NCBI RefSeq assembly: GCF_027497215.1
Contig: NZ_CP114904.1
Span: 6,478,501 to 6,542,500, forward strand
Reading direction: 5' to 3'
DNA: 64,000 nt
From: Micromonospora sp. WMMD812
GTDB taxonomy: Bacteria; Actinomycetota; Actinomycetes; Mycobacteriales; Micromonosporaceae
Under the pieces are notes generated by a model. The model was given only the letters and a program-made list of their open reading frames with translations. It made no database searches and was not told where the DNA came from. This document shows positions 27,786 to 36,059 of the stretch, piece after piece. Position numbers and translations under genes: made by a program. Every line of letters begins with the position of its first letter. Within the stretch, counting starts at the first letter, position 1.

Positions 27786-29612
27786 TCACAGCTCGGCGAG
27801 CGTGCCCTCGTACATCTTGTCGATCTCGGCGGCGAAGTTGCTCTCCACACCGCGCCGCTTGATCTTCAGCGACGGGGTGATCTCGCCGTGCTCGATCGTC
27901 AGGTCGCGCGGCAGGATGGTGACCTTCTTGATCGTCTCCCAGCGGTTGAGTTTCGCGTTGAGCTGGGCGACGTACCCGTCGACCATGGCCTGCGCCTCGG
28001 GCGAGGCCACGATCGCGGCGTAGTCGCGCCCCTCCAGCGGGGTGCCGGCGGCCCAACCCTTGATCGCGTCCGGGTCGAGGGTGACCAGCATGGTGCAGAA
28101 GTTGCGGGCCTGACCGATCACGATCGCCTGCGAGGTGTACGGGCAGATGGCCTTGAACATGCCCTCGATGTGCGACGGCGCGATGTACTTGCCGCCGGAC
28201 GTCTTGACCAGGTCCTTCTTCCGGTCGGTGATCCGCAGGTAGCCCTGCTCGTCGAGGCTGCCGATGTCACCGGTGCGGAAGAAGCCGTCCTCGGTGAACG
28301 CGGCGGCGGTCTCCTCCGGCAGGTTGTGGTAGCCCCGCATCACCGGCCGGCCGCGGACCAGGATCTCGCCGTCGGTGTCGATGCGGCACTCCAGGTCGCC
28401 CATCGCGGTGCCGACGGTGCCGATCCGCAGCCCCTCCGGCGGGTTGACGAAGTTACCGGCGCTGGTCTCGGTCAGCCCGTAGCCCTCGGAGATCGGCAGG
28501 TTGGCGGCGGCGAAGAACGTGGCGATCTCCGGGCTGAGCGGCGCCGCGCCGGAGACGAGCACCCGGATCCGGCCGCCGAGTCGGGCCTGGAGCTTGCTGA
28601 ACACCAGCTTCTCGGCCAGCCGGTAGCGCAGGCCCAGCCCGGCCGGCACCGGCTTGCCCGCCTGCTCCAGGCCGACCTTCTCCTTGCCGACCCGCACCGC
28701 CCAGGCGAAGATCTTCGCCTTGGCGCCGCCGGCGTCTTGCGCCGTGGTGACGGACTTGTTGTAGACCTTCTCGAACACGCGCGGCGCACCGCACATCAGC
28801 GTCGGCTTGACGACGCCGAGCAGGTCGACGAGCCGGTCGACCCGGCCGTCGACGTACGTGGGCAGGCCGACGTGGGTCGCACCGCAGAGCAGGGTCTTGC
28901 CGAAGGAGTGGGACAGCGGGAGCCAGAGGTACTGCAGGTCGTCCTCGCGGAGCAACCCCAGCTCGGCCTGCGCCACGCCCTCCCAGCACCAGCCGCCGTG
29001 CAGCAGCTCGACGCCCTTGGGCCGGCCGGTCGTGCCCGAGGTGTAGATCAGTGTGGCGAGGTGGTCGGGGCCGATCCCGGCGACGATCATGTCGATCAGA
29101 TCCGGCTCGGCGGTGAGCGCCCGCTCGCCCCGCTCCTCAAGCTCGGCGAGGGTGAGCTGGGGGACGGCGGCGGCCGGGTCGGGGGTGCCGTCGAAGAGCA
29201 CCACGTGCGTCAACGCGGGCAGGTCGGCGCCGGAGACCTTGGCCGCCTGGGCCGGGTTCTCCGCGAAGAGCACCCGGGAGGCCGAGTCGGCGATGATGTA
29301 GGTCGCGTCCTCCGGCTCGGTGGTCGGGTAGACGGTGGTGGTCGCTCCGCCGGCACACATGATGCCGAAATCCGCGAGCACCCACTCCAACCGGGTGTTG
29401 GCCAGGATCGCGACCGGGTCCTCCAGGCCCACGCCCAGGCCGTGCAGCCCGGCGGCGATCGCCTTGGCCCGGTGTCCGACCTGCTCCCACGTCAGCCAGA
29501 CCGGCCCGGAGTCGTCGGCCGCCGGGTGGGCAAAAGCGTGGCGGTCGGGGGTCGCCGCCACGCGCTTGAGGAACATGTCGGGGATGGAACGGTACGGTAC
29601 ATCGAGAGCCAT
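27786..29612 (-). CDS. Long-chain acyl-CoA synthetase (FadD15-like)
   Basis: 608 residues, ANL superfamily. The adenylation core shows IYTSGTTGRPKGVELLHGG (about 186-204), GYGLTETSAG (about 374-383), the hinge ITDRKKDLVKTSGGKY and the C-terminal PSHIEGMFKAICPY. It activates fatty acids to CoA thioesters through an acyl-adenylate; similarity in length and N-terminus (SIPDMFLKRVAATPDRHAFA) is to mycobacterial FadD15. A 16-nt dyad lies 26 nt upstream of its start. Confidence 0.9.
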   Translation of the reverse strand: MALDVPYRSIPDMFLKRVAATPDRHAFAHPAADDSGPVWLTWEQVGHRAKAIAAGLHGLGVGLEDPVAILANTRLEWVLADFGIMCAGGATTTVYPTTEPEDATYIIADSASRVLFAENPAQAAKVSGADLPALTHVVLFDGTPDPAAAVPQLTLAELEERGERALTAEPDLIDMIVAGIGPDHLATLIYTSGTTGRPKGVELLHGGWCWEGVAQAELGLLREDDLQYLWLPLSHSFGKTLLCGATHVGLPTYVDGRVDRLVDLLGVVKPTLMCGAPRVFEKVYNKSVTTAQDAGGAKAKIFAWAVRVGKEKVGLEQAGKPVPAGLGLRYRLAEKLVFSKLQARLGGRIRVLVSGAAPLSPEIATFFAAANLPISEGYGLTETSAGNFVNPPEGLRIGTVGTAMGDLECRIDTDGEILVRGRPVMRGYHNLPEETAAAFTEDGFFRTGDIGSLDEQGYLRITDRKKDLVKTSGGKYIAPSHIEGMFKAICPYTSQAIVIGQARNFCTMLVTLDPDAIKGWAAGTPLEGRDYAAIVASPEAQAMVDGYVAQLNAKLNRWETIKKVTILPRDLTIEHGEITPSLKIKRRGVESNFAAEIDKMYEGTLAEL

Positions 29613-29637
29613 CGCTGTGCCGCCTTCGGGGGTGTGG

Positions 29638-29653
29638 CGTGACGGTCGTCACG
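29638..29653. promoter_or_regulatory. Dyad upstream of the acyl-CoA synthetase gene
   Basis: CGTGACG and CGTCACG flank a central GT, giving a 16-nt near-palindrome, 26-41 nt before the start codon. Further CGTCACG-like halves are seen at about 29679 and 29689. A TetR-type fatty-acid regulator is one candidate ligand; none is encoded next to it. Confidence 0.35.
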
Positions 29654-29743
29654 TCATGGTGGTTACCGAAGGGTATTGCGTCACGCCCCGTCACGGCTAG
29701 CCCGGGTGATCGTCCAAGGGTTCCGTCCCAGCGGGCGGAACGG

Positions 29744-30688
29744 TCACGCGTACCGGGCGGCGACCAGTGACCAGTCGTAGGTGGCCCGGATCCAGTTGCG
29801 CCGGGCGGCGAGCACCGGGCGCAGCGCCGCCTCCCCGGTCGCCAGCAGGTCGGTCTCCGCCACCAGGTACGCCGCCAGCGCGTCGTTGAACCGGTCCGCC
29901 GCCGCCCGCAGCGCCCCGGCCTCGTCCCGGCCGGACTCCCGGGCGATGACCGTGACCAGGTTGTGCCCGTCCGGGGCGGCCCGCTCCTTGCCGTAGGAGA
30001 AGACGTCGTTGCACCAGCAGACCAGGTCGGCGGCGAGGGTGTCGACGGCGAGCAGCGCCGGGTCGCTGCGCAGCGCGGCGCCGGGCAGCCCGTCCAGGGC
30101 GAGGTCGGTCAGGGCGAAGCTGGGATGGACGCCGCCGGTGTGCCGCCGCATCTGGACGTACTCCGCCACGCCCGGCGCCCGCCGGTGCTCCCGGTTGGCC
30201 GCCTCCCACAGCAGCGCCAGCAGATAGTCCCGCAGCCGGGCGACGAATCGCAGCAGGAGGGGCGAGTGCCCGCGGGCCCGGACCCGTCGGCAGAGGTCGT
30301 GCAGGGCGGCGCCGAGCGGACCGGCGTCGGCCGGCGCGGCCGTCGCCTCGCCGTGCCGGTCCAGCACGTCGAGCAGCGCCGCCACGACCGGTGCCAACCG
30401 GGTCGGCGCGTCACCGAGGCCGTCCTCGTCGCAGGCGTCGTCCATCACGAACAGCCAGGAGATCAGGTCGGTCAGGAGACGGAGCCGGTCGAGCGGTCCG
30501 TCCGGGTAGGCCCGCCCGGCCAGGCCGGCGGCATCGGCGCGGCGCAGCCGGCTCAGCCGATGTCCGGAACCGATCAGCCCAAAACTCTCCGCCCACGCGG
30601 TGGTCTCCCCGGCCACCACGTCGCTGCCCTCGTGGCGCCGTGCGGGGAAGGGGGGTTCCCGCAGCGCCGAGACCGCGAAGGTCCGCAT
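29744..30688 (-). CDS. Class I terpene synthase
   Basis: 314 residues from ATG 30688, which has GGGGGA 4-9 nt before it; a longer frame to 30778 lacks family features. The aspartate-rich motif DDACDE (83-88) and the NSE motif NDVFSYGKE (227-235) bind magnesium and diphosphate; Arg181/Arg182, about 46 residues before NSE, fits the diphosphate sensor, and a C-terminal RY pair is present (AARYA). The enzyme should cyclise a prenyl diphosphate, probably farnesyl diphosphate by length. No prenyltransferase or P450 gene is adjacent. The product cannot be deduced. Ending 131 nt from the FadD gene, it may be an isolated transcription unit. Confidence 0.85.
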   Translation of the reverse strand: MRTFAVSALREPPFPARRHEGSDVVAGETTAWAESFGLIGSGHRLSRLRRADAAGLAGRAYPDGPLDRLRLLTDLISWLFVMDDACDEDGLGDAPTRLAPVVAALLDVLDRHGEATAAPADAGPLGAALHDLCRRVRARGHSPLLLRFVARLRDYLLALLWEAANREHRRAPGVAEYVQMRRHTGGVHPSFALTDLALDGLPGAALRSDPALLAVDTLAADLVCWCNDVFSYGKERAAPDGHNLVTVIARESGRDEAGALRAAADRFNDALAAYLVAETDLLATGEAALRPVLAARRNWIRATYDWSLVAARYA

Positions 30689-30812
30689 GTTCCCCCAGTC
30701 GCGCCGTCCCGGAGTGATACCGCGCGGGAAAGCGTACGGGAGTACGGATCGGTGCGGGTCGCTGGGTGCAAAATGCATGACGAACGGTTAGTGACCGTTT
30801 ACGTACAGTCGG

Positions 30813-31442
30813 TTACATTCCCAGGCTGGCGGTGCGCAACCGATGTGCGGACGCCGCCGGTCCGTCCAACTGGACCCGGGCCACCCGCTGCCGGCCGGAG
30901 AGGAACAGCGTGAGTTCGGCGGGCGCCCCGACCACACGCAGCGGCTCGCCACCCCGACCGACGGAGAGGTCGCCGTGTCCGGGCGCCTGCACGTAGAGGT
31001 CGGCGGGGAACCGGCGCAGCGCCAGCCGGGCCAGCGGCGCGGCCCGCCGCCAGAGCGCGGACTGCAGGCCGGCGGGCAGGTCGCGGGGGAGCCAGCCGGG
31101 CCGGGCCCGGCGCACGTCCTCGTGATGGATGAAGAACTCCATCGTGTTGGTCAGCTCGTCGACGAGCGGGTTGCTCACCGGGCTCCAGAGCGGCGGCCGA
31201 CGCACCTGGGCCACCAACTCGGCGAACGGCCGGGCGGCGAACCGCCGGCGGACGCGCTCGGCGTACCCGCGCAGCGGCGGGAGCACGATGCCGCCCGCGG
31301 CGTCCGGGCGGCGCTCCCGGAGGACCAGGTGCGCGGCGAGGTCGCGGGTCAACCACCCCTCGGCCACGGTCGGCGCGTCCGGTCCAACGGTCAGCAGGAG
31401 ATCGGCCAGCGCCTCGCGCTCGGCTCGGGCGTACCGCGGCAT
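30813..31442 (-). CDS. TIGR03085/maleylpyruvate-isomerase-like protein
   Basis: 209 residues. The N-terminal four-helix pattern (RYARAEREALADLLLTVGPD, GWLTRDLAAHLVLRERRPDA) and NTMEFFIHHEDVRRA in the middle correspond to the DinB-like mycothiol-dependent family, subgroup TIGR03085, with His residues in AAHL and HHED fitting metal binding. TACCAT on the minus strand lies 7 nt before the ATG (leaderless). The specific reaction is unknown. Confidence 0.8.
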   Translation of the reverse strand: MPRYARAEREALADLLLTVGPDAPTVAEGWLTRDLAAHLVLRERRPDAAGGIVLPPLRGYAERVRRRFAARPFAELVAQVRRPPLWSPVSNPLVDELTNTMEFFIHHEDVRRARPGWLPRDLPAGLQSALWRRAAPLARLALRRFPADLYVQAPGHGDLSVGRGGEPLRVVGAPAELTLFLSGRQRVARVQLDGPAASAHRLRTASLGM

Positions 31443-31604
31443 GGCCCCGATGGTAGGCCCGGACGCCGCCGGCGGCTCGCCGGCGCGGCGCCGGAGACCC
31501 GCCGCCCGGTGTACGTGACCGCCGACATATCCGCTCGGACGGCGGGGCCGGGCCCCGACCGGTAAGGATGGGGGAGATAATTGCGGCTTACGGCGGGGGA
31601 GAGC

Positions 31605-33488
31605 GTGGCGAGCGGGACAAGTCGGGACGTGCTCGGTCGGGGGTTCGCGGTCCTCGGGCGGGCGATCCGGGAACAGCCACGGATCTTCACGGTCGCGGTC
31701 ACCGGCAGCGTGCTCTTCGGGGGCCTGGTCGTCGTCAGCGCGTACGTCGTGGGCGCGGTGGTCGGGGACGTGGTGGTCCCCGCGATCGCCCGCGGCTCGG
31801 TCGGGGTGGCCGCGCTCGTGCTGGCCGCCACGGCGCTGTTCGGCATCAGCGTGTTGCGGGTGGTCGGCATCTTCGGTCGCCGGCTCGGGGCCGGCTACAT
31901 GCAGTACCGCCTCCAGGCCGCGTACCGGCGGCGGGTCACCCGGCGCTACCTGGACCTGCCCCTCTCCTGGCACCACCGCAACGCCACCGGCACGCTGCTC
32001 TCCAACGCCAACTCGGACGTGGAGGCGACCTGGTACCCGATCGCGCCGCTGCCCTTCGCGGTCGGCACCCTGGTCATGCTCGTCGGCGCGGTCGTCTCGC
32101 TGTTCGTCACCGACTGGGCGTTGGCCCTGGTCGGGCTGGCGGTCTTCCCGGCGCTGTTCGCGCTCAACGTGGTCTACTCCCGCCGGATGGCGCCCCGGCA
32201 GGCGCGGGCCCAGCGGCTCCGCGCCGAGGTCAGCGGGATCGCCCACGAGAGCTTCGACGGCGCGCTGGTCGTCAAGACCATGGGACGGGAGGCGCAGGAG
32301 ACCGCCCGGTTCGCCGGCCGGGCCGGCGAGCTGCGGGACGCGCTGATCTCGGTCGGCCGGCTGCGGGGCGTCTTCGACCCGATGCTCGAGACCCTGCCCA
32401 GCCTCGGCACCCTCGCCGTGCTGGTGGTCGGCGCGTTCCGGCTGCGGCAGGGCGCCATCAGCGTTGCCGAGCTGGTCAGCGTGGCGTTCCTGTTCACCGT
32501 GCTGGCGTTCCCGGTGCGGGCGATCGGGTGGGTGCTGGCCGAGCTGCCGCGCAGCGTCGCCGGCTGGGACCGCGTACGCCGGGTCCTCGACGCCACCGGG
32601 GAGATGCCGTACGGCGACCGCGAACTCGACCCCGCCACTCCGGGCGGGGCCACCCTCGGCTTCGCCGACGTGAGCTTCGCCTACGAGCCGGCCGAGGCGC
32701 ACCTGCCCGGCGCCGAGGTGCTCGGCGAGGTCTCCTTCACCGTGCCGGCCGGCCGCACGGTCGCGCTGGTCGGGCCGACCGGAGCCGGCAAGTCCACCAT
32801 CGCGTCGCTGGCCGTGCGCCTGGTCGACCCGCGGTCGGGCACCGTCACCCTCGACGGGGTGGACGTCCGGCAGCTCACCGCGGGGTCGCTGGCCCGCACC
32901 GCGGCGCTCGTCGCCCAGGTGCCGTTCGTCTTCGACGACACCGTCCGCGCCAACATCACCCTGGACCGGCCCGGCATCGACGACGAGGACGTCTGGGCGG
33001 CGCTGCGGCTGGCCGAGGCGGACGGCTTCGTCGCCGCCCTCCCCGACGGGCTGGACACGATGGTCGGCGAACGCGGCACGTCGCTCTCCGGTGGGCAGCG
33101 GCAGCGGCTCACCCTGGCCCGGGCCCTCGCCGGCCGGCCGCGGCTGCTGGTGCTCGACGACGCGACCAGCGCCGTCGACCCGAGGGTCGAGGCGGCCATC
33201 CTGGCCGGGCTGCGCGCGGCCGACCGGTCCGGAGCGACCGCCACGTCGATCCTGGTGGTGGCGTACCGGCGGGCCACCATCGCGCTGGCCGACGAGGTCA
33301 TCTACATCGAGCAGGGCCGGGTGGTGGCGCGCGGCACGCACACCGCGCTGCTCGCCACCGTGCCCGGGTACACCGACCTGGTCACCGCGTACGAACAGGC
33401 CGAGGTGGAGCGGTCGGCCCAGGAACAGCCGTACGACGAGGAGGTCGCCCCACTGACGTCCGGCCTCGAGATGGAGGTGGACCGGTGA
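31605..33488 (+). CDS. ABC exporter half-transporter with degenerate ATPase site
   Basis: 627 residues from GTG 31605 (ribosome site GGCGGGGGA); a TTG at 31581 is an alternative. Six membrane segments (about 30-330) precede the nucleotide-binding domain: Walker A GPTGAGKST, signature LSGGQRQR. Walker B reads LVLDDATSAVD, Asp in place of the catalytic Glu, and the switch His is Tyr (VVAYRRAT, codon 33264-33266). The protein therefore supplies the intact signature to its partner at 33544 while its own site is inactive. Substrate unknown; likely a drug or lipid exporter at the plasma membrane. Confidence 0.88.
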   Translation: MASGTSRDVLGRGFAVLGRAIREQPRIFTVAVTGSVLFGGLVVVSAYVVGAVVGDVVVPAIARGSVGVAALVLAATALFGISVLRVVGIFGRRLGAGYMQYRLQAAYRRRVTRRYLDLPLSWHHRNATGTLLSNANSDVEATWYPIAPLPFAVGTLVMLVGAVVSLFVTDWALALVGLAVFPALFALNVVYSRRMAPRQARAQRLRAEVSGIAHESFDGALVVKTMGREAQETARFAGRAGELRDALISVGRLRGVFDPMLETLPSLGTLAVLVVGAFRLRQGAISVAELVSVAFLFTVLAFPVRAIGWVLAELPRSVAGWDRVRRVLDATGEMPYGDRELDPATPGGATLGFADVSFAYEPAEAHLPGAEVLGEVSFTVPAGRTVALVGPTGAGKSTIASLAVRLVDPRSGTVTLDGVDVRQLTAGSLARTAALVAQVPFVFDDTVRANITLDRPGIDDEDVWAALRLAEADGFVAALPDGLDTMVGERGTSLSGGQRQRLTLARALAGRPRLLVLDDATSAVDPRVEAAILAGLRAADRSGATATSILVVAYRRATIALADEVIYIEQGRVVARGTHTALLATVPGYTDLVTAYEQAEVERSAQEQPYDEEVAPLTSGLEMEVDR

Positions 33489-33543
33489 GCGCGAGGAGTG
33501 CAGCGCAGCGGAGCCCCGCAGTCGCGAACGAAAGGCGGACCCG
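33485..33543 (+). repeat. 59-bp junction repeat, copy between the ABC exporter genes
   Basis: The unit begins with GTGA, whose TGA is the stop of the upstream gene, includes GGAGTGCAGCGCAGCGGAG and CCCCGCAGTCGCGAACGAAA, and ends 59 nt later directly before the GTG start of the next gene. The GAAAGG near its right end is a ribosome site 7-12 nt before that GTG. Two tandem copies of the same unit lie at 43599-43716. Confidence 0.85.
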
Positions 33544-35322
33544 GTGAGCGACGGGACGGAACGGCCGGAGGAGGTCGAGTCGACCTGGCGGACGCTGCGC
33601 CGGGGCCTCGCGCTCTCCCCGGAGCTGCGGACCGGGCTGATCGGCACCCTCGCGCTGGCCCTGGTCTACATGATCGGCCGGGTGGCCGTGCCGGTCGCCG
33701 TGCAGCAGGGCATCGACCACGGCATCGTCGGCGGGCTGGACCTCGACGTGGTCTGGGCCGTCGTGGCCGTGACGGCGGCCATCCTGGTGGTGACCACGCT
33801 CTGCGGCTACCTGATGATGCGCCGGCTGTTCACGGTGAGCGAGACCGCGCTGGCCGGCGTGCGGACCCGCGCGTTCCGGCACGTGCACGACCTGTCGATG
33901 CTGCACCAGCAGTCCGAGCGGCGCGGCTCCCTGGTCTCCCGGGTCACCAGCGACGTCGACCAGATCACCCAGTTCCTCCAGTGGGGCGGCGTGATCCTGC
34001 TGGTCAACCTCGGTCAGCTGGTGGTCACCACGATCGTGATGCTCGCCTACTCCTGGCAGCTGACCCTGGTGGTGTTCGCCGCGTTCCTGCCCGCGGTGCT
34101 CGTGATCCGGCAGCTCCAGCGCCGGCTCGGCGTGGCGTACGGGACGGTCCGGCAACGCACCGGCACGTTGCTCGGCGCGATCGGGGAGAGCGTGGTGGGC
34201 GCGCCGGTGATCCGGGCGTACGGCATCGCCGGCCGTACCGCCCGGCGGTTGGACGAGGCGATCGACGGGCAGCGCCGGGCACAGCAGCGTGCCATCCGGA
34301 TCAGCATCCTCGGCAGTTCCGTCGGTGAGCTGGCGGCCGGGCTGGCGCTGGCCGGCGTGGTGGTGCTGGGGGTCACGCTCGGCGTGGACGGCACGCTCTC
34401 GATCGGTCAGTTGACCGCGTTCCTCTTCCTGGTCACGCTCTTCATCCAGCCGGTGCAGATCGCCACCGAGGTGCTCAACGAGGCGCAGAACGCGATCGCC
34501 GGCTGGCGCCGGGTGCTGGACGTGCTGGACGTGAAGCCGGACGTGGCCGACCCGGGCGAGCAGGGGCGGGACCTGCCGTCCGGGCCGCTGGACATCCGCT
34601 TCGCCGAGGTGGGCTTCGCCTATCCGGGCGGGCCGCCCGTGCTGCACGAGATCGACGTGGAGATCCCGGCGAAGAGCCGGGTGGCGGTGGTCGGCGAGAC
34701 GGGCAGCGGAAAGACGACGTTCGCGAAGCTGCTCACCCGGCTGATGGACCCGACCGAGGGCGCGGTGCTCCTCTCCGGGGTGCCGCTGGACCGGGTGCGG
34801 TTCGCCTCGCTGCGTTCGCGGGTGGTGATGGTGCCCCAGGACGGCTTCCTCTTCGACGCCACGGTCGGCGAGAACGTCCGCTTCGCGAGGTCGGACCTGA
34901 CCGACGACCAGCTCACCACGGCGTTCGGCGAGCTGGGCCTGGCCGACTGGCTGGACGGGCTGCCCGCCGGGCTGGACACCCCGGTCGGTGAGCGCGGCGA
35001 GGCGCTGAGCGTGGGGGAGCGGCAGCTGGTCGCGCTGGCCCGCGCGTACGTGGCCGACCCGGACCTGCTGGTGCTGGACGAGGCGACCAGCGCGGTCGAC
35101 CCGGCCACCGAGGTGCGTCTCCAGCGCACTCTGGACGCGGTCACCCGGGGGCGGACCACGCTCGCCATCGCGCATCGGCTCTCCACCGCCCAGGCCGCCG
35201 ACGAGGTGATCGTGGTGGACCGGGGTCGGATCGTGCAGCGCGGCCCGCACGACGAGTTGGTCCGCGACCCCGAGTCGACCTACGGCCTGCTGTACGCCTC
35301 CTGGCTGGAGCAGACCCGCTGA
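33544..35322 (+). CDS. ABC exporter half-transporter with catalytic ATPase site
   Basis: 592 residues, GTG start. Six membrane segments (about 25-310) and an ATPase domain with Walker A GETGSGKTT, Walker B LLVLDEATSAVD and the H-loop IAHRLST all intact, but signature LSVGERQ in place of LSGGQ. Paired with the preceding gene it makes a heterodimer with one complete and one degenerate ATP site, as in TM287/288 and LmrCD-type exporters. The gene ends at the hairpin 35335-35377. Confidence 0.9.
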   Translation: MSDGTERPEEVESTWRTLRRGLALSPELRTGLIGTLALALVYMIGRVAVPVAVQQGIDHGIVGGLDLDVVWAVVAVTAAILVVTTLCGYLMMRRLFTVSETALAGVRTRAFRHVHDLSMLHQQSERRGSLVSRVTSDVDQITQFLQWGGVILLVNLGQLVVTTIVMLAYSWQLTLVVFAAFLPAVLVIRQLQRRLGVAYGTVRQRTGTLLGAIGESVVGAPVIRAYGIAGRTARRLDEAIDGQRRAQQRAIRISILGSSVGELAAGLALAGVVVLGVTLGVDGTLSIGQLTAFLFLVTLFIQPVQIATEVLNEAQNAIAGWRRVLDVLDVKPDVADPGEQGRDLPSGPLDIRFAEVGFAYPGGPPVLHEIDVEIPAKSRVAVVGETGSGKTTFAKLLTRLMDPTEGAVLLSGVPLDRVRFASLRSRVVMVPQDGFLFDATVGENVRFARSDLTDDQLTTAFGELGLADWLDGLPAGLDTPVGERGEALSVGERQLVALARAYVADPDLLVLDEATSAVDPATEVRLQRTLDAVTRGRTTLAIAHRLSTAQAADEVIVVDRGRIVQRGPHDELVRDPESTYGLLYASWLEQTR

Positions 35323-35334
35323 GCCGTCCCGGTG

Positions 35335-35377
35335 CCCGGCGGCGGGCCGCGCCGCGGCGGCGGCCCGCCGTGCCGGG
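35335..35377. terminator. Terminator between the ABC exporter and rpsD paralog
   Basis: A 10-bp stem GGCGGGCCGC / GCGGCCCGCC is extended by CCCGGC / GCCGGG with a GT bulge. It occupies almost the whole 55-nt gap between two convergent genes and can serve both. Confidence 0.6.
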
Positions 35378-35989
35378 TCAGCGGGAGTAGAACTCCACCA
35401 CCAGCTGCTCGTCGCAGATCACCGGCACCTCGTGCCGGGCCGGCTCCCGCAGCAGTGTGGCCCGCAGCGCGGTCAGGTCCACGGAGAGGTAGGGCTGGCC
35501 CGGCCCGTCGCCGCGGTTGGCGCCGGTGGCGGCGAGCTGGAACGGCAGCGACTCGCGGCTGCGCTCACGGACGCCGACCACCTGCCCGGGGCGCAGCCGG
35601 TACGAGGGCCGGTCGACCTTGCGTCGGTCGACGGTGATGTGGCCGTGGGCGACCAGCTGACGCGCCTGGTAGATGCTGCGGGCGAGGCCGGCGCGGTGCA
35701 CCACCGCGTCGAGCCGCCGCTCCAGGAGCGCCACCAGGCTCTCACCGGTCTTGCCGGCGCCGCGGACCGCCTCGTCGAAGGTGCGGCGGAGCTGCGTCTC
35801 GCTGACGTTGTACTGGTGGCGCAGGCGCTGCTTCTCCAGCAGCCGCACCTGGTAGTCGGACGTCTTGCGGCGCTGCCGGCCGTGCACGCCCGGGGGGAAG
35901 GGGCGGCGCTCGAAGTACTTGACGCACTTCGTGGTCAACGGGATTCCGAGGGCGCGGGAGAGCCGGACCTTGGGCCGGGACTGGTTCAC
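35378..35989 (-). CDS. rpsD: Ribosomal protein S4, cysteine-poor form
   Basis: 203 residues, GTG start with GGAGAGG before it. The sequence MNQSRPKVRLSRALGIPLTT, the S4 domain (about 90-155: LERRLDAVVHRAGLARSIYQARQLVAHGHI) and C-terminal DEQLVVEFYSR are S4 throughout. Only one cysteine (Cys22) occurs in the N-terminal segment, so the zinc site of the four-cysteine form is absent. It stands alone and not in the alpha operon, and it shares its upstream region with an iron-box gene. It is probably a second, metal-independent S4 paralog used under limitation; the other copy is not in this window. Confidence 0.85.
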   Translation of the reverse strand: MNQSRPKVRLSRALGIPLTTKCVKYFERRPFPPGVHGRQRRKTSDYQVRLLEKQRLRHQYNVSETQLRRTFDEAVRGAGKTGESLVALLERRLDAVVHRAGLARSIYQARQLVAHGHITVDRRKVDRPSYRLRPGQVVGVRERSRESLPFQLAATGANRGDGPGQPYLSVDLTALRATLLREPARHEVPVICDEQLVVEFYSR

Positions 35990-36025
35990 GGTGGACCTCT
36001 CCGATCGGGTGCTCTAGGGTGCTAG

Positions 36026-36044
36026 TTAGGTAAGGCTAACCTAT
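36026..36044. promoter_or_regulatory. IdeR/DtxR iron box
   Basis: TTAGGTAAGGCTAACCTAT agrees with the DtxR/IdeR consensus TTAGGTTAGGCTAACCTAA at 17 of 19 positions. It ends 15 nt before ATG 36060 and lies 36 nt upstream of the divergent rpsD start, so Fe(II)-repressor binding could shut off one or both genes. Confidence 0.75.
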
Positions 36045-36059
36045 GAAGGAGTGAGTGCC

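Noticed and set aside
30813..33647. 944-residue minus-strand frame covering the first ABC gene
   Set aside because: Only its last 209 residues (the TIGR03085 protein) are real; the rest is antisense to the exporter and lacks similarity to anything.
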